DNA of 64,000 nucleotides from Caballeronia sp. M1242 (GCF_017220215.1 NZ_CP071132.1:62001-126000), one strand, 5' to 3'. Numbered from the stretch's first letter, positions 43,453 to 52,796 are shown. The notes: generated by a model from the letters alone, not told the origin. Numbers and translations: made by a program.

Positions 43453-43848
43453 ATGACCACGCACGAAAGGACGCAAGAGAAGACGCAAGAGAAGACGCAA
43501 CAGCAGCATGGACAATCCGCGGACGCCGAAGACAAGGCGACCTTCGACGAATTCAAAGCGCTCGTCAACATGACGGGGCATCAGCTGGAGAAATGGCTGG
43601 CGACGGATGAATCTCAGGCCGTGGGCCAAAAAGACGGGAACGCGGAGTCGGTCGGGCATCAGTCCGGGCGGCGCATTATCGAATTGCTCGGCGCGAAGAA
43701 GAGCGAATTGCATGCCGACGACTACGGCCACATGCGCAAGGTCATTGGCTATGTGAAACGCCATTTGGCGCAGCGCCCGCAAGGCGATATCGAGCATACG
43801 AAGTGGCGCTACTCGCTGATGAACTGGGGCCATGATCCGTTGAAATAG
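43453..43848 (+). CDS. DUF3140-like protein
   Basis: This 131-aa protein has the DUF3140 look: FDEFKALVNMTGHQLEKWLA at the start of the domain, GHQSGRRIIELLGAKKSELH, then MRKVIGYVKRHLAQRP and HTKWRYSLMNWGHDP at the end. Function of the family is unknown; DNA binding has been suggested for similar small proteins. The N-terminal 20 residues are a low-complexity Gln/Lys/Thr tract encoded by a tandem 12-bp repeat (ACGCAAGAGAAG at 43471-43494). GGAG lies before the ATG. Confidence 0.78.
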   Translation: MTTHERTQEKTQEKTQQQHGQSADAEDKATFDEFKALVNMTGHQLEKWLATDESQAVGQKDGNAESVGHQSGRRIIELLGAKKSELHADDYGHMRKVIGYVKRHLAQRPQGDIEHTKWRYSLMNWGHDPLK

Positions 43849-43914
43849 CAGCGCGGCGGCGCCATGTTTGCCCTACCGCGCGGTTTGCAAACTTCCCGCG
43901 ACACCATTAACATA

Positions 43915-43930
43915 CTGTATAAATATACAG
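43915..43930 (+). promoter_or_regulatory. LexA (SOS) box
   Basis: CTGTATAAATATACAG matches the E. coli-type consensus CTGT-N8-ACAG with an almost ideal AT core, and its flanks TA/TA extend the dyad. It ends 13 bases before the ATG of the radical SAM gene, where bound LexA would block transcription. Loss of LexA after DNA damage should induce the two-gene unit downstream. Confidence 0.88.
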
Positions 43931-43943
43931 TATCATAGCCAAG

Positions 43944-45155
43944 ATGGAACTGTCCGAAAAGCTCGAAATTCTTGCGGATGCCGCGAAGTACGACGCATCG
44001 TGCGCGAGCGGCGGCGCGCCCAAGCGCGAGTCGCGCGGCGTCGAAGGCTTGGGCGCAAGCACGGGCTCGGGCATTTGTCACAGCTTCACGCCGGACGGCC
44101 GCTGCGTGTCGCTGCTCAAGATTCTGCTCACGAACTTCTGCCTGTACGACTGCCAGTACTGCATCAACCGCCGCTCCAGCAACGTGCCGCGCGCGCGGTT
44201 CACGCCGGAAGAAGTCGTCACGCTGACGCTGGACTTCTATCGCCGCAATTACATAGACGGGCTGTTCCTGAGTTCGGGCGTGATTCGGTCCTCGAACTAC
44301 ACCATGGAGCAACTGGTGCTCGTGGCGAAGACCCTGCGCGAGAAGCATCAGTTCCGCGGCTACATCCATTTGAAGACGATCCCCGATGCCGATCCCGGCC
44401 TGATCGCGCAGGCGGGGCGCTATGCGGACCGCTTGAGCGTGAACATCGAGCTGCCGACCGAGATCAGCCTCGAGCGCCTCGCGCCGGAAAAGAGCGGCCG
44501 CACCATCAAGCTGGCGATGGGCAACATTCGTGTCGCGCGCGAGGAGTCGGAAGCCGAGCCGCGCGCGCCGCGTTTCGCGCCGGCGGGGCAAAGCACGCAG
44601 ATGATCGTCGGCGCCGACGAGACCGACGACCGCACCATTCTCGGCACCGCCGAAACGCTGTACGGCTCGTATCAGTTGAAGCGCGTCTACTATTCGGCGT
44701 TCAGCCCGATTCCCGACAGTCCGTCCGGCGTGCCGTCGAAAGCGCCGCCGCTTCTGCGCGAGCATCGGCTGTATCAGGCTGATTTTCTGATGCGCGGCTA
44801 CGGCTTCAATGCCGCCGAACTGCTCGGCGATGCAGGCAATCTGCCGCTCGATGTCGATCCGAAGCTCGCATGGGCGCTCGCGCATCGCGAGCGTTTCCCG
44901 GTCGATCTGAACACCGCGCCGGTGCGGATGATCGCGCGGGTGCCGGGCATCGGCATGCGCAACGCGAAGCGCATCGCGGAACTGCGCCGCGCGCGTCGCG
45001 TGCGCTACGCGGATCTCGCGCGGCTGCGCTGCGCGATGGACAAGGTGAAGCCTTTCGTCGTGACCGAGGACTATCGGCCGCCGCTCGCCGAAGCATCGTC
45101 GGAACATTTGCGAAAGGCGCTTGCCACGCAGCCGGTGCAGCTTTCGCTCATCTAG
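43944..45155 (+). CDS. Radical SAM protein of the UdgX-linked DNA repair type
   Basis: This 403-aa protein has the radical SAM cluster motif C66-x3-C70-x2-C73 (CLYDCQYC), an AdoMet-fold core, and a C-terminal helix-hairpin-helix-like segment (NTAPVRMIARVPGIGMRNAK) typical of DNA binding. It fits the family annotated as putative DNA modification/repair radical SAM protein, which is regularly found next to UdgX-type uracil-DNA glycosylases. The LexA box upstream places it in the SOS response. The next gene begins two bases after its stop. The reaction is unknown. Confidence 0.9.
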   Translation: MELSEKLEILADAAKYDASCASGGAPKRESRGVEGLGASTGSGICHSFTPDGRCVSLLKILLTNFCLYDCQYCINRRSSNVPRARFTPEEVVTLTLDFYRRNYIDGLFLSSGVIRSSNYTMEQLVLVAKTLREKHQFRGYIHLKTIPDADPGLIAQAGRYADRLSVNIELPTEISLERLAPEKSGRTIKLAMGNIRVAREESEAEPRAPRFAPAGQSTQMIVGADETDDRTILGTAETLYGSYQLKRVYYSAFSPIPDSPSGVPSKAPPLLREHRLYQADFLMRGYGFNAAELLGDAGNLPLDVDPKLAWALAHRERFPVDLNTAPVRMIARVPGIGMRNAKRIAELRRARRVRYADLARLRCAMDKVKPFVVTEDYRPPLAEASSEHLRKALATQPVQLSLI

Positions 45156-45157
45156 CG

Positions 45158-46591
45158 ATGCATGTCATCACCATCGACGACGACTTCGACGCGTGGCGCA
45201 GCGCGGCACTCGACGCGCTCGCCCGAGACCTGAAGCCCGAGTCGATCGAATGGCGCACGCAGCAAAGCGACACCCCCGCGTTATTCGCGGCATCTAGCGA
45301 AACGGCCGCGCCGGCCACTGAAGCAGCGCAAGTGCGCGTCTCGCGCGAACTCGCCGCGTTGCTGAAGGACGCCGCGCATTTCCGCGACGAGCGGCGCTTC
45401 AGCTTTCTGTATCGCGTGCTGTGGCGCTGGACGCATGGCGACCGCTCGGTGGCGTCGGCGGCCGATGAAGACGGCGCGCGGCTCTACAAGATGGCAAAGG
45501 CGGTGCGCCGCGCGCAGCACGACATGATCGCGTACGTGCGTTTCCGGCAGCGCGAGGCGTCGCTCGGACCGCCGGAATTCGTCGCGTGGTACGAGCCGGA
45601 TCACGACGTGCTCGCCTGGGGGGCGGAGCATTTCGCGGCGCGCATGGGTCAGTCGACGTGGCTCATCACAACGCCGGACGGTGCGGCCATGTGGAACGGC
45701 GAGCGTCTGCAGATCGAGCGTCGCCGCGCGCTTGCGTCCGACCATGCGTCCGACACGCCGGACGCCGCCGAAGATCTGTGGATGACCTATTACCGCAGCA
45801 TCTTCAACCCTGCGCGTCTGAACGAATCCGTGCTCCAGCAGCAAATGCCGGTGCGCTTCTGGAAGGGATTGCCGGAAGGCGCGCTCATTCCGCAGCTCGT
45901 CAGCGATGCGCGCGGCGGCGCGCGGCGCGTCGCGCAGGCGCGGGCGGTCGGCGCGCTCGGCGGCAAGATCGTGCAGGTGGAGGCGGAAGACGCGCAGCCG
46001 GAACGCGACGCGCCCACGTCGCTCGACACCTGCCGCCGCTGCGATCTCTGGCGTCACGCGACGCAAGCCGTCCACGGCGCGGGCCCGGCCGATGCGCGCA
46101 TCATGCTGCTCGGCGAGCAGCCGGGCGATCAGGAAGACCTGAAAGGCGAGCCGTTCGTCGGCCCCGCCGGACAGTTGCTCGACGACGCCATGCGCCAGGC
46201 GCAGGTGCCGCGCGAGCAGGTCTATCTGACCAACGCCGTGAAGCATTTCAAGTGGGAGCCGCGGGGCAAGCGGCGGCTGCACAAGACGCCCGCGCAGCAG
46301 GAAATCGAAGCGTGCTCGTACTGGCTGGAGCGCGAGCTGGAACAGACCGGCGCGCGCGTCATCGTCACGCTGGGCGCGACGGCGCTCACCGCGCTGCTCG
46401 GCAAGCGCGCGACGTTGCGGGCGCATGTCGGCCGCGTCACGCCGTATGGCGACAAGCTGATCGTCGCAACCTATCACCCGTCCTATGCGCTCAGGCAACT
46501 CGACGACACCGCGCGCGACAAGACCATCGCCGATATCGTCGATGCGCTCGCCCGGGCACGGTCGCTGGCCGCGCAGACGCAGGCGGGCTAG
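45158..46591 (+). CDS. DUF4130 domain fused to UdgX-type uracil-DNA glycosylase
   Basis: This 477-aa protein has an N-terminal DUF4130 domain (about 1-250; FSFLYRVLWRWTHGD, MTYYRSIFNPARLN) of unknown activity and a C-terminal UdgX domain (about 285-470). UdgX marks are GEQPGDQED (319-327), TNAVKHFKW and KRRLHKTP (371-378). In characterised UdgX the histidine matching H375 forms a covalent bond with DNA after uracil removal. C292, C295 and C386 are likely Fe-S ligands. HPSYALR (440-446) is the late glycosylase motif. It shares an SOS-controlled transcript with the radical SAM gene. The longer upstream frame overlaps that gene and is rejected. Confidence 0.92.
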   Translation: MHVITIDDDFDAWRSAALDALARDLKPESIEWRTQQSDTPALFAASSETAAPATEAAQVRVSRELAALLKDAAHFRDERRFSFLYRVLWRWTHGDRSVASAADEDGARLYKMAKAVRRAQHDMIAYVRFRQREASLGPPEFVAWYEPDHDVLAWGAEHFAARMGQSTWLITTPDGAAMWNGERLQIERRRALASDHASDTPDAAEDLWMTYYRSIFNPARLNESVLQQQMPVRFWKGLPEGALIPQLVSDARGGARRVAQARAVGALGGKIVQVEAEDAQPERDAPTSLDTCRRCDLWRHATQAVHGAGPADARIMLLGEQPGDQEDLKGEPFVGPAGQLLDDAMRQAQVPREQVYLTNAVKHFKWEPRGKRRLHKTPAQQEIEACSYWLERELEQTGARVIVTLGATALTALLGKRATLRAHVGRVTPYGDKLIVATYHPSYALRQLDDTARDKTIADIVDALARARSLAAQTQAG

Positions 46592-47376
46592 AACGCGGCG
46601 CGCACCACGCCGCCGTCCGCGCGCAACGCCGCGCCGTTCGTCGCCGACGACAACGCCGAGCACACGTACACGACCATGTTCGCGATTTCCTCCGGCGCGA
46701 TAAAGCGCTTGAGCAGCGAACTCGGCCGCGCTTCCTCGAAGAACGACTTCTGCACATCGTCCATGCTCTTGCCGCCGGAGAGCTTCTCGACGAACTCGGT
46801 CACGCCTTCCGAACTCGTCGGGCCGGGCAAGACGGAGTTCACGGTGACGCCGGTGCCCGCGCACGTTTCGGCGAGCCCGCGCGACAGCGCCAGTTGCGCG
46901 GTTTTGGTCAGACCGTAGTGGATCATCTCGACGGGAATCTGGATGCCGCTTTCGCTGCTGATGAACACCACGCGGCCCCAGTTCTTCTGCTTCATCTTGG
47001 GCAGATAGGCGCGCGAGAGCCGCACGCCCGACATCACGTTCGCGTTGAAAAAGCGCAGCCAGTCGTCGTCGGAGATGTCTTCGAACGGCTTGGGCTCGAA
47101 GATGCCCATGTTGTTCACGAGGATGTCGACCTCGGGGAAGCGCTGCACGAGCGCGTCGACTTGCGCGGCGTCGGAGACATCGCCTGCGAAGCCTTCGGCC
47201 TGCGCGCTTGGCACGAGCTGGCGCAGCTTGTCGAGCGCGGCATCGACGGATGATTGCGAGCGTCCGTTTACGATCACGCGCGCGCCTTCACGCGCGAGCG
47301 CCACGGCAATGGCATGGCCGATTCCTTTCGTCGAGCCGGACACGAGTGCGAGCTTGTTGGCGATTTGGAGGTCCAT
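46588..47376 (-). CDS. Short-chain dehydrogenase/reductase
   Basis: This 262-aa classical SDR has the NAD(P)-binding motif SGSTKGIG near residue 14, VNNMG, the catalytic Ser in VVFISSESG and the Tyr-x3-Lys in HYGLTKTAQ. The active Tyr and Lys are both present. The C-terminal ATNGAALRADGGVV is the usual end. The substrate cannot be inferred. Its TAG overlaps the stop of the UdgX gene on the other strand, so the two are convergent. ATG at 47376. Confidence 0.87.
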   Translation of the reverse strand: MDLQIANKLALVSGSTKGIGHAIAVALAREGARVIVNGRSQSSVDAALDKLRQLVPSAQAEGFAGDVSDAAQVDALVQRFPEVDILVNNMGIFEPKPFEDISDDDWLRFFNANVMSGVRLSRAYLPKMKQKNWGRVVFISSESGIQIPVEMIHYGLTKTAQLALSRGLAETCAGTGVTVNSVLPGPTSSEGVTEFVEKLSGGKSMDDVQKSFFEEARPSSLLKRFIAPEEIANMVVYVCSALSSATNGAALRADGGVVRAAF

Positions 47377-47607
47377 CGTTGCTCCTTCGAAGCGTGGGTT
47401 GAATGGCGGCGCTTGAGCGCGCGTTCGACGCATGGTAGCGAGACTCGCGTGTTCATGCTCAAAAGCGGCTTTGGCACGCCTGACACCCGGCGACATAAAT
47501 GTTGGATGGCGTGCGCGGCGGGCATCGTCCATAGTGGCCCCACGGTGATCGACAGCGACGCCGCAGACCCGCAGACCGTAATTCAGCCAACGAACTCAGG
47601 TGCCGAC

Positions 47608-48336
47608 ATGTCTCATGTAACGAACGTCTCCTCGCTCGAATCCCTCGTCCGCCACGCCCGCCGCGCGCTCGTCGCGGGCCTCGTGACCGGTGTCGCGCTG
47701 TTCGCGGGCTCGGCGAACGCGGCGAGCGCTGCGGTGCCCGCGGACACCACGATCTACGTGTATCCCTTCGCAAGCGACGCGGGCGACGTGAAGCTCGACA
47801 ATCACGGCCTCGCGTCGAAGCTCAAGACCGCGATGTCCGGCGACACAGAGGCGCAGCAGCAGGCGCAAGACGCCATCGCGGCGCGCGAAGAAGTGGCCGA
47901 CGAAATCGTCGCGAAACTCCAGTCGATGGGTCTGCGCGCGGTCCGCGCCGACGTCGCGCCGCCCGATGACCAGAACGCCCTTGAAGTCGTCGGCAGCATC
48001 GACAAGATCGACGCGGGCAATCGTCGCCGCCGCCTGTTAATCGGGCTCGGCGCGGGACAAACCAAGGTCACGGCGACCGTGCAGCTCGTGTTCAAGCCGG
48101 CGCACGGCACGCCGCAATTGCTCGAACAGTTCGATGCCCGGGCGGACAGCGGCCACGCGCCGGGCGTCGCGGAAACGGCGGGCGTCGGCGCGGTGGCGGG
48201 TCACGCGGTGAGCTCGATCGCCGTATCGGGCGGACTGCACGCGGTTTCCGAAACGAAGCGCGCGGGCGTTTCATCCGATGAACAGCGCTTGGGCGACGCC
48301 ATTGCCAAGCAGATCGGGCAATCCGCGCAAACCTGA
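47608..48336 (+). CDS. DUF4410-like secreted protein
   Basis: This 242-aa protein starts with a long signal peptide (hydrophobic LVAGLVTGVALFAGSANA, cleavage near ANA-ASAA). The mature part has IYVYPFASDAGDVKLD near its start and LEVVGSIDKIDAGNRRRRLLIGLGAGQTKVTATVQL, the R-R-x-L-x-G-x-GxG pattern typical of DUF4410 lipoprotein-like envelope proteins. Function unknown. The upstream in-frame extension (to 47254) overlaps the SDR gene region and is not used. Confidence 0.75.
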   Translation: MSHVTNVSSLESLVRHARRALVAGLVTGVALFAGSANAASAAVPADTTIYVYPFASDAGDVKLDNHGLASKLKTAMSGDTEAQQQAQDAIAAREEVADEIVAKLQSMGLRAVRADVAPPDDQNALEVVGSIDKIDAGNRRRRLLIGLGAGQTKVTATVQLVFKPAHGTPQLLEQFDARADSGHAPGVAETAGVGAVAGHAVSSIAVSGGLHAVSETKRAGVSSDEQRLGDAIAKQIGQSAQT

Positions 48337-48404
48337 TGGCCCGCGCGTTCCGGAACCACATACACTACCGGTTCCGGACGGATGTTCGCTTCGCGAGGCC
48401 CTGC

Positions 48405-49676
48405 ATGCCCACGCTTGCCCTGATTGCGTTGACCGTCGTCGCGACCGTGATCGTGGTATTGGTGATCGCCAACCTGACGAGCGGTGAAAAGAAGATCGAG
48501 CACAAGATCGAGCGTCTCTACGCGAGCGACGATCCGCAGTTCCTTCGGTCGATGGGTCTGCTGCTCGGGCCGCCCGTGGTGGACGGCAACCGCTTCGAGG
48601 TGCTCGTGAACGGCGATGAAATCTTTCCCTCGATGCTCGAAGGCATCCGCTCGGCGAAGAAGACGATCACCTTCGAGACGTTTATTTACTGGTCGGGCGC
48701 GATAGGCGAGCAGATCGCCGACGCCCTGGCCGAAAAGGCGCGCGCAGGCGTGTCGGTGCATGTGCTGCTCGACTGGGTCGGGTCGTCCAAGATGGACAAG
48801 CGCTACTTGCAGACGCTGCGCGACGCGGGCGCCGAGGTCATTCAGTATCACAAGCCGCACTGGACGGGACTCGGCCGCATGAACGACCGCACGCACCGCA
48901 AGCTCCTCGTGATCGACGGCCGCACGGGTTTCACGGGCGGCGTCGGCATCGCGGACGAATGGACAGGCCATGCGCAAGACGAGAAGCACTGGCGCGATAC
49001 GCACTTTCGCGTGCAAGGTCCGGCGGTCGGGCAGATGCAGGCGGTCTTCATGGACAACTGGGTCAAGGCCACCGGCAACGTGCTGCACGGCGCGAATTAT
49101 TTTCCCGAGATCGAGCGCGCGGGCGACGGTCTCGCGCACATGTTCAGCAGTTCGCCTTCGGGCGGCAGCGACGACATGCAGCTCATGTATCTGATGGCGA
49201 TCACCGCTGCGACGCATTCCATCCACTTGTCGAGCGCGTACTTCGTGCCCGACAAGCTGACCATCAACGCGATCGTCGAGGCGGCGCGGCGCGGCGTGCG
49301 CGTGCGCATCATCACGCCGGGCAAGCGCATCGACACGCATACGGTGCGCGAGGCATCGCGCGCGTGCTGGGGCGATCTGCTCGCGGCGGGCGTTGAGATG
49401 TACGAATATCAGCCGACGATGTTTCATTGCAAGCTCATCGTCGTCGACGAATTTCTGGTGTCGGTCGGCTCCACCAACTTCGACAGCCGGTCGTTCAAGC
49501 TCAACGACGAAGCGAACCTCAACATCTACGACCGCGATTTCGCGCGCCAGCAGACCGCGATTTTCGACGCCGATATCGAGCGTTCAAAACGCATCACGCT
49601 CGAAGACTGGCAGCGTCGCGGGCTTGCGGAACGGATGCTGGAACGCGTTGTGGCATTGTTGGACCCTGAACTGTGA
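48405..49676 (+). CDS. Cardiolipin synthase-like phospholipase D family protein
   Basis: This 423-aa protein has one N-terminal membrane helix (about 3-24) and two HKD phospholipase-D motifs: H164-K166-D171 (HRKLLVID) and H341-K343-D348 (HCKLIVVD), each followed by the usual G/S and N residues. It should join phospholipids to make cardiolipin or a similar lipid at the inner membrane. The overall layout is closer to ClsB/ClsC-like members than to ClsA, which has two N-terminal helices. The ATG at 48405 is chosen for the membrane anchor. Confidence 0.88.
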   Translation: MPTLALIALTVVATVIVVLVIANLTSGEKKIEHKIERLYASDDPQFLRSMGLLLGPPVVDGNRFEVLVNGDEIFPSMLEGIRSAKKTITFETFIYWSGAIGEQIADALAEKARAGVSVHVLLDWVGSSKMDKRYLQTLRDAGAEVIQYHKPHWTGLGRMNDRTHRKLLVIDGRTGFTGGVGIADEWTGHAQDEKHWRDTHFRVQGPAVGQMQAVFMDNWVKATGNVLHGANYFPEIERAGDGLAHMFSSSPSGGSDDMQLMYLMAITAATHSIHLSSAYFVPDKLTINAIVEAARRGVRVRIITPGKRIDTHTVREASRACWGDLLAAGVEMYEYQPTMFHCKLIVVDEFLVSVGSTNFDSRSFKLNDEANLNIYDRDFARQQTAIFDADIERSKRITLEDWQRRGLAERMLERVVALLDPEL

Positions 49677-49793
49677 TGCGCCCGCGCATGGACAAAAGCT
49701 GTTCTTGCGCCGGGCTTTCGAGCGGCCTAAAGATTGGCCAGTGTGCGCCGATAAGACGCTTACGCAAACACGCCCCTTCGATTCCGGCACTTC

Positions 49794-51860
49794 ATGCACG
49801 GCACTTATAACTTCTGGCTCGTGGCGGCATCGCTCGTTGTCGCCACGCTCGCCTCGTACACGGCCCTCGACATCTCCGGCCGCATCGCGATGCTGTCGCA
49901 TTCGCGCATGCGCCATGTCTGGCTCGCGGGCGGCGCGGCCTCCATGGGCGTCGGCATCTGGTCGATGCACTTCGTCGGCGTGCTGGCGTTTTCGCTGCCC
50001 ATCAAGCTCGGCTACGACTTTCGCATCACGGCGGCGTCGCTCGCGATTGCCATGCTGGTTTCGTTCTTCGCGCTCTCGGTCATCAACCGCGCGCGGCTGA
50101 CGTTTCAGCGCCTCGCCGCGAGCAGCTTGCTCATGGGCGCGGGCATCGCCGCGATGCACTACACGGGCGATGCCGCGATGCGCATGCATCCGGCGATACA
50201 GTACGATCCACTGCTTTTCGCCGCGTCGATCGTGATCGCCGTGGTCGCGTCGGGCGCGGCGCTGTGGATCGCGCGCGTGCTGTCCAACGCGAACCAGTCG
50301 AACATCACGCAAAAGCGCGGGGTGGCTGCGCTCGTCATGGGCGTCGCGATCACCGGCATGCACTACACGGGCAACGCCGCCGCGAACTTCCTGCCGGGCG
50401 CGATCTGCGGGGCGGCCAACGACGTCGACGTGCATTGGCTCGCCACGACGGTCATGCTGTTCACGTTCGCCATCTTGATCATCACGCTCGTGCTGTCGCG
50501 TTTCGATGCGCAGAACGAGTTGCTAGCGGGTTCCGTGTCGCGCCTGCATGGGCAGATCGTTCACATGGCAACGTTCGATACGCTCACGGACCTGCCGAAT
50601 CGGCGGACCGTGACGGAGCGCATCGGCCGCGCGGTCAGGAACGCGACGAACAACGGCAGCCGCTTCGCGATTCTCTTCATGGATCTCGACGGCTTCAAGA
50701 CCATCAACGATTCGCTCGGCCATTCGATCGGCGACGAAGTGCTGCAAGCGTTCGCCAAACGCCTTTTGCAATGCGTGCGCGGCGGCGATGCGGTCGGCCG
50801 CTTGGGCGGCGACGAGTTCGTGGTCGTGCTCGAAGGAATAGGCACGCCCACGGATGCCGAGAAGCTCGCGGAACGCATTCTCGATGCAATGAGAAAGGGG
50901 CTCGTCGTCGCGGATCATTCGCTGCAAGTGATGCCGAGCATCGGCATCGCGCTTTTCCCCGAGGACGGCGATAGCGTCGAAACGCTGCTCAAGCATGCGG
51001 ATGTCGCGATGTATGAGGCGAAGCGCGGCGGGCGCAGCACGTATCGCTTCTTCGAGGCGAGCATGAACGAGGCGGCGGTGCGCACGCTGCAGATTCAGCA
51101 GGCGTTGCATGAGGCGTTGACCGAAGGTTACTTCTACCTGCTGTTTCAGCCGAAGTTTCGCGGAGACGGCGAGCTTGCGGGCGCGGAGGCGCTCATTCGG
51201 CTGAATCATCCGGAAATCGGTCTTTTGACGCCGATGGAATTCATTCCTATCGCGGAGCGTTCGGGGCAAATTGTCGACATCGGCTATTGGGTCGTGCGCG
51301 AGACGTGCCGGCATATCGTGCGGTGGCGCGAGTCAGGGCGGGCGGCGGTGAAGGTCGCCATCAATCTTTCGCCGCGGCAATTGAACGAAGCGGACCTCGT
51401 CACGCGCGTGCTCCAGATCGTGCGCGAAGAGGGCGTGCGAAGCGATCAGCTGATGTTCGAGATCACCGAATCCGTCGCGATGCAGGACGCGCCGCGCACC
51501 ACCGAGATGATTCGCGCCTTTCAGGACAATGGCTGTGAGATCGCCATCGACGATTTCGGCACCGGTTATTCCAGCCTCGCCTATTTGCAGCGGTTCCGCG
51601 CCAAGCAGTTGAAGATCGACCGTTTCTTCACCAACGGCCTCGATGAGAACGGGCAGGAAGGGCACGCTATCGTGTCGGCAATCATCGCGCTCGCGCATTC
51701 GCTCGATATGGATGTCGTCGCGGAAGGCGTCGAGACCGGCACGCAGCTCGGCCGCCTGCAAGACATGCGGTGCGACGAAATGCAGGGCTTTCTGCTGGCG
51801 CGGCCGCTTTCATCCGACGCATTCGCCGCGTTGCTCGAAAGCGGTCGGGTGAATGTGTGA
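49794..51860 (+). CDS. c-di-GMP protein: MHYT sensor - GGDEF - EAL
   Basis: This 688-aa protein has an N-terminal seven-helix MHYT domain with three repeats (MHF at 58-60, MHYT at 121-124 and 189-192), thought to bind a metal and sense O2, CO or NO. A canonical GGDEF motif is at 338-342 (LGGDEFVVV) with DLDGFK. A complete-looking EAL domain follows (EAL 465-467, INLSP, EITES, DDFGTGYSS, KIDRFF, AEGVE). It may make, break or switch c-di-GMP at the inner membrane. It is the second of three c-di-GMP proteins in this window. Confidence 0.92.
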   Translation: MHGTYNFWLVAASLVVATLASYTALDISGRIAMLSHSRMRHVWLAGGAASMGVGIWSMHFVGVLAFSLPIKLGYDFRITAASLAIAMLVSFFALSVINRARLTFQRLAASSLLMGAGIAAMHYTGDAAMRMHPAIQYDPLLFAASIVIAVVASGAALWIARVLSNANQSNITQKRGVAALVMGVAITGMHYTGNAAANFLPGAICGAANDVDVHWLATTVMLFTFAILIITLVLSRFDAQNELLAGSVSRLHGQIVHMATFDTLTDLPNRRTVTERIGRAVRNATNNGSRFAILFMDLDGFKTINDSLGHSIGDEVLQAFAKRLLQCVRGGDAVGRLGGDEFVVVLEGIGTPTDAEKLAERILDAMRKGLVVADHSLQVMPSIGIALFPEDGDSVETLLKHADVAMYEAKRGGRSTYRFFEASMNEAAVRTLQIQQALHEALTEGYFYLLFQPKFRGDGELAGAEALIRLNHPEIGLLTPMEFIPIAERSGQIVDIGYWVVRETCRHIVRWRESGRAAVKVAINLSPRQLNEADLVTRVLQIVREEGVRSDQLMFEITESVAMQDAPRTTEMIRAFQDNGCEIAIDDFGTGYSSLAYLQRFRAKQLKIDRFFTNGLDENGQEGHAIVSAIIALAHSLDMDVVAEGVETGTQLGRLQDMRCDEMQGFLLARPLSSDAFAALLESGRVNV

Positions 51861-51942
51861 GGCAGGGCGTCGTCCGAGGTTAGTTAGCACACCGTAGCAA
51901 TGCAATGTGCGCCAGTGCGCGCACGGTCGCCGCGCCGGTCCC

Positions 51943-51948
51943 TATAAT
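51943..51948 (+). promoter_or_regulatory. -10 element of the marR-type gene
   Basis: A perfect TATAAT lies seven bases before the ATG at 51955. A transcript starting at the usual distance would begin at or next to the start codon, giving a leaderless mRNA. The -35 region is poor, which suggests an activator or weak basal use. Confidence 0.55.
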
Positions 51949-51954
51949 CGCGCG

Positions 51955-52398
51955 ATGGAACCTCAACTCGACAAACGCTTCGGCTTTCTGATTGCGGACG
52001 TAGACCGTCTGTGCGGAAACCGCTTCGACGAACTCGCGAAATCGTCGCTCAATCTCACGCGCGCGCAGTGTCGCGTGCTCGCGTACCTGTCGCATTACGG
52101 CGAAGTGAATCAGGCGCGGCTCGCGTCGCTGCTGGAAGTCGCGCCGATCTCCGCCGGCCGCTTGCTCGACCGCATGGAGGAGGGCGGCTGGATCGTGCGG
52201 CGGCTCAATCCAGACGATCGCCGCGAGCGTCAGGTGCGCATGACGCCGAAGGCGCAGAAGGCGCTCGACAAGGCGCGGCGCGTCGGCGACGAGATCGCGG
52301 CGGAAGCGCTCGCGGGTCTCGGCCGCCAGGAGAAAGATCAACTGATCGCGCTGTTACAACGTGTGCGGAGCAATCTGAGCCGGATCGTCGACCGGTGA
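51955..52398 (+). CDS. MarR-family transcriptional regulator
   Basis: This 147-aa protein has the MarR winged-helix layout: dimer helices at both ends, and a central DNA-binding domain with QARLASLLEVAPISAGRLLDRMEEGGWI and the wing RRLNPDDRRERQVRMTPKA. The DxRxR wing signature (DDRRERQV) is clear. Ligand and targets are unknown; no efflux pump gene adjoins. The start is set by the MEPQLDKRFGF beginning and the TATAAT just upstream. Confidence 0.88.
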   Translation: MEPQLDKRFGFLIADVDRLCGNRFDELAKSSLNLTRAQCRVLAYLSHYGEVNQARLASLLEVAPISAGRLLDRMEEGGWIVRRLNPDDRRERQVRMTPKAQKALDKARRVGDEIAAEALAGLGRQEKDQLIALLQRVRSNLSRIVDR

Positions 52399-52486
52399 CG
52401 CTTGGGAGCGCTTCTTGCAGGGCGGTGACGCGCTATGCAAAGAAACGGACCGTCCGACGCGACGGTCATTCACACCGGAGAATCTC

Positions 52487-52783
52487 ATGCTGAACGTTCG
52501 CACCGCACCGCTCGCTGTCATCGCGCTGGCCGTCGCCGCGCTCGTCACCGTGCCCTGCACGCCCGCGCATGCGCAGGAGGCAGGCGCTTCCACGCCAAAG
52601 CAAATCAAGAAAGCGGATAGGAAGGCGGCGCGCGCCAAGAAGAATGCCGAACTGCGCGACCTCGAAAAGAACGGCTACAACCCGGCGGGCGAGCAGACCG
52701 ACTATCCGCAGAATCTGCAGAATGCGCAGCGGCGCGTGAACGCCGAGAAGGCCGGGCAGCCGGCGCCCGCATCGGCGCCCTGA
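52487..52783 (+). CDS. DUF4148-like secreted protein
   Basis: This 98-aa protein has a signal peptide (cleavage near AHA-QEAGA) and the typical Burkholderiales DUF4148 pattern: KKADRKAARAKKNAELRDLE, then NGYNPAGEQTDYPQNLQNAQ. These small periplasmic proteins are numerous in Burkholderia, sometimes stress-induced, and have no known activity. CCGGAG lies before the ATG. Confidence 0.8.
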   Translation: MLNVRTAPLAVIALAVAALVTVPCTPAHAQEAGASTPKQIKKADRKAARAKKNAELRDLEKNGYNPAGEQTDYPQNLQNAQRRVNAEKAGQPAPASAP

Positions 52784-52796
52784 GGACGGGCCATGT

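Noticed and set aside
43471..43494. Tandem 12-bp repeat considered as a CRISPR or mobile-element trace
   Set aside because: Only two adjacent copies with no spacers, inside the DUF3140 coding frame, encoding a TQEK repeat.
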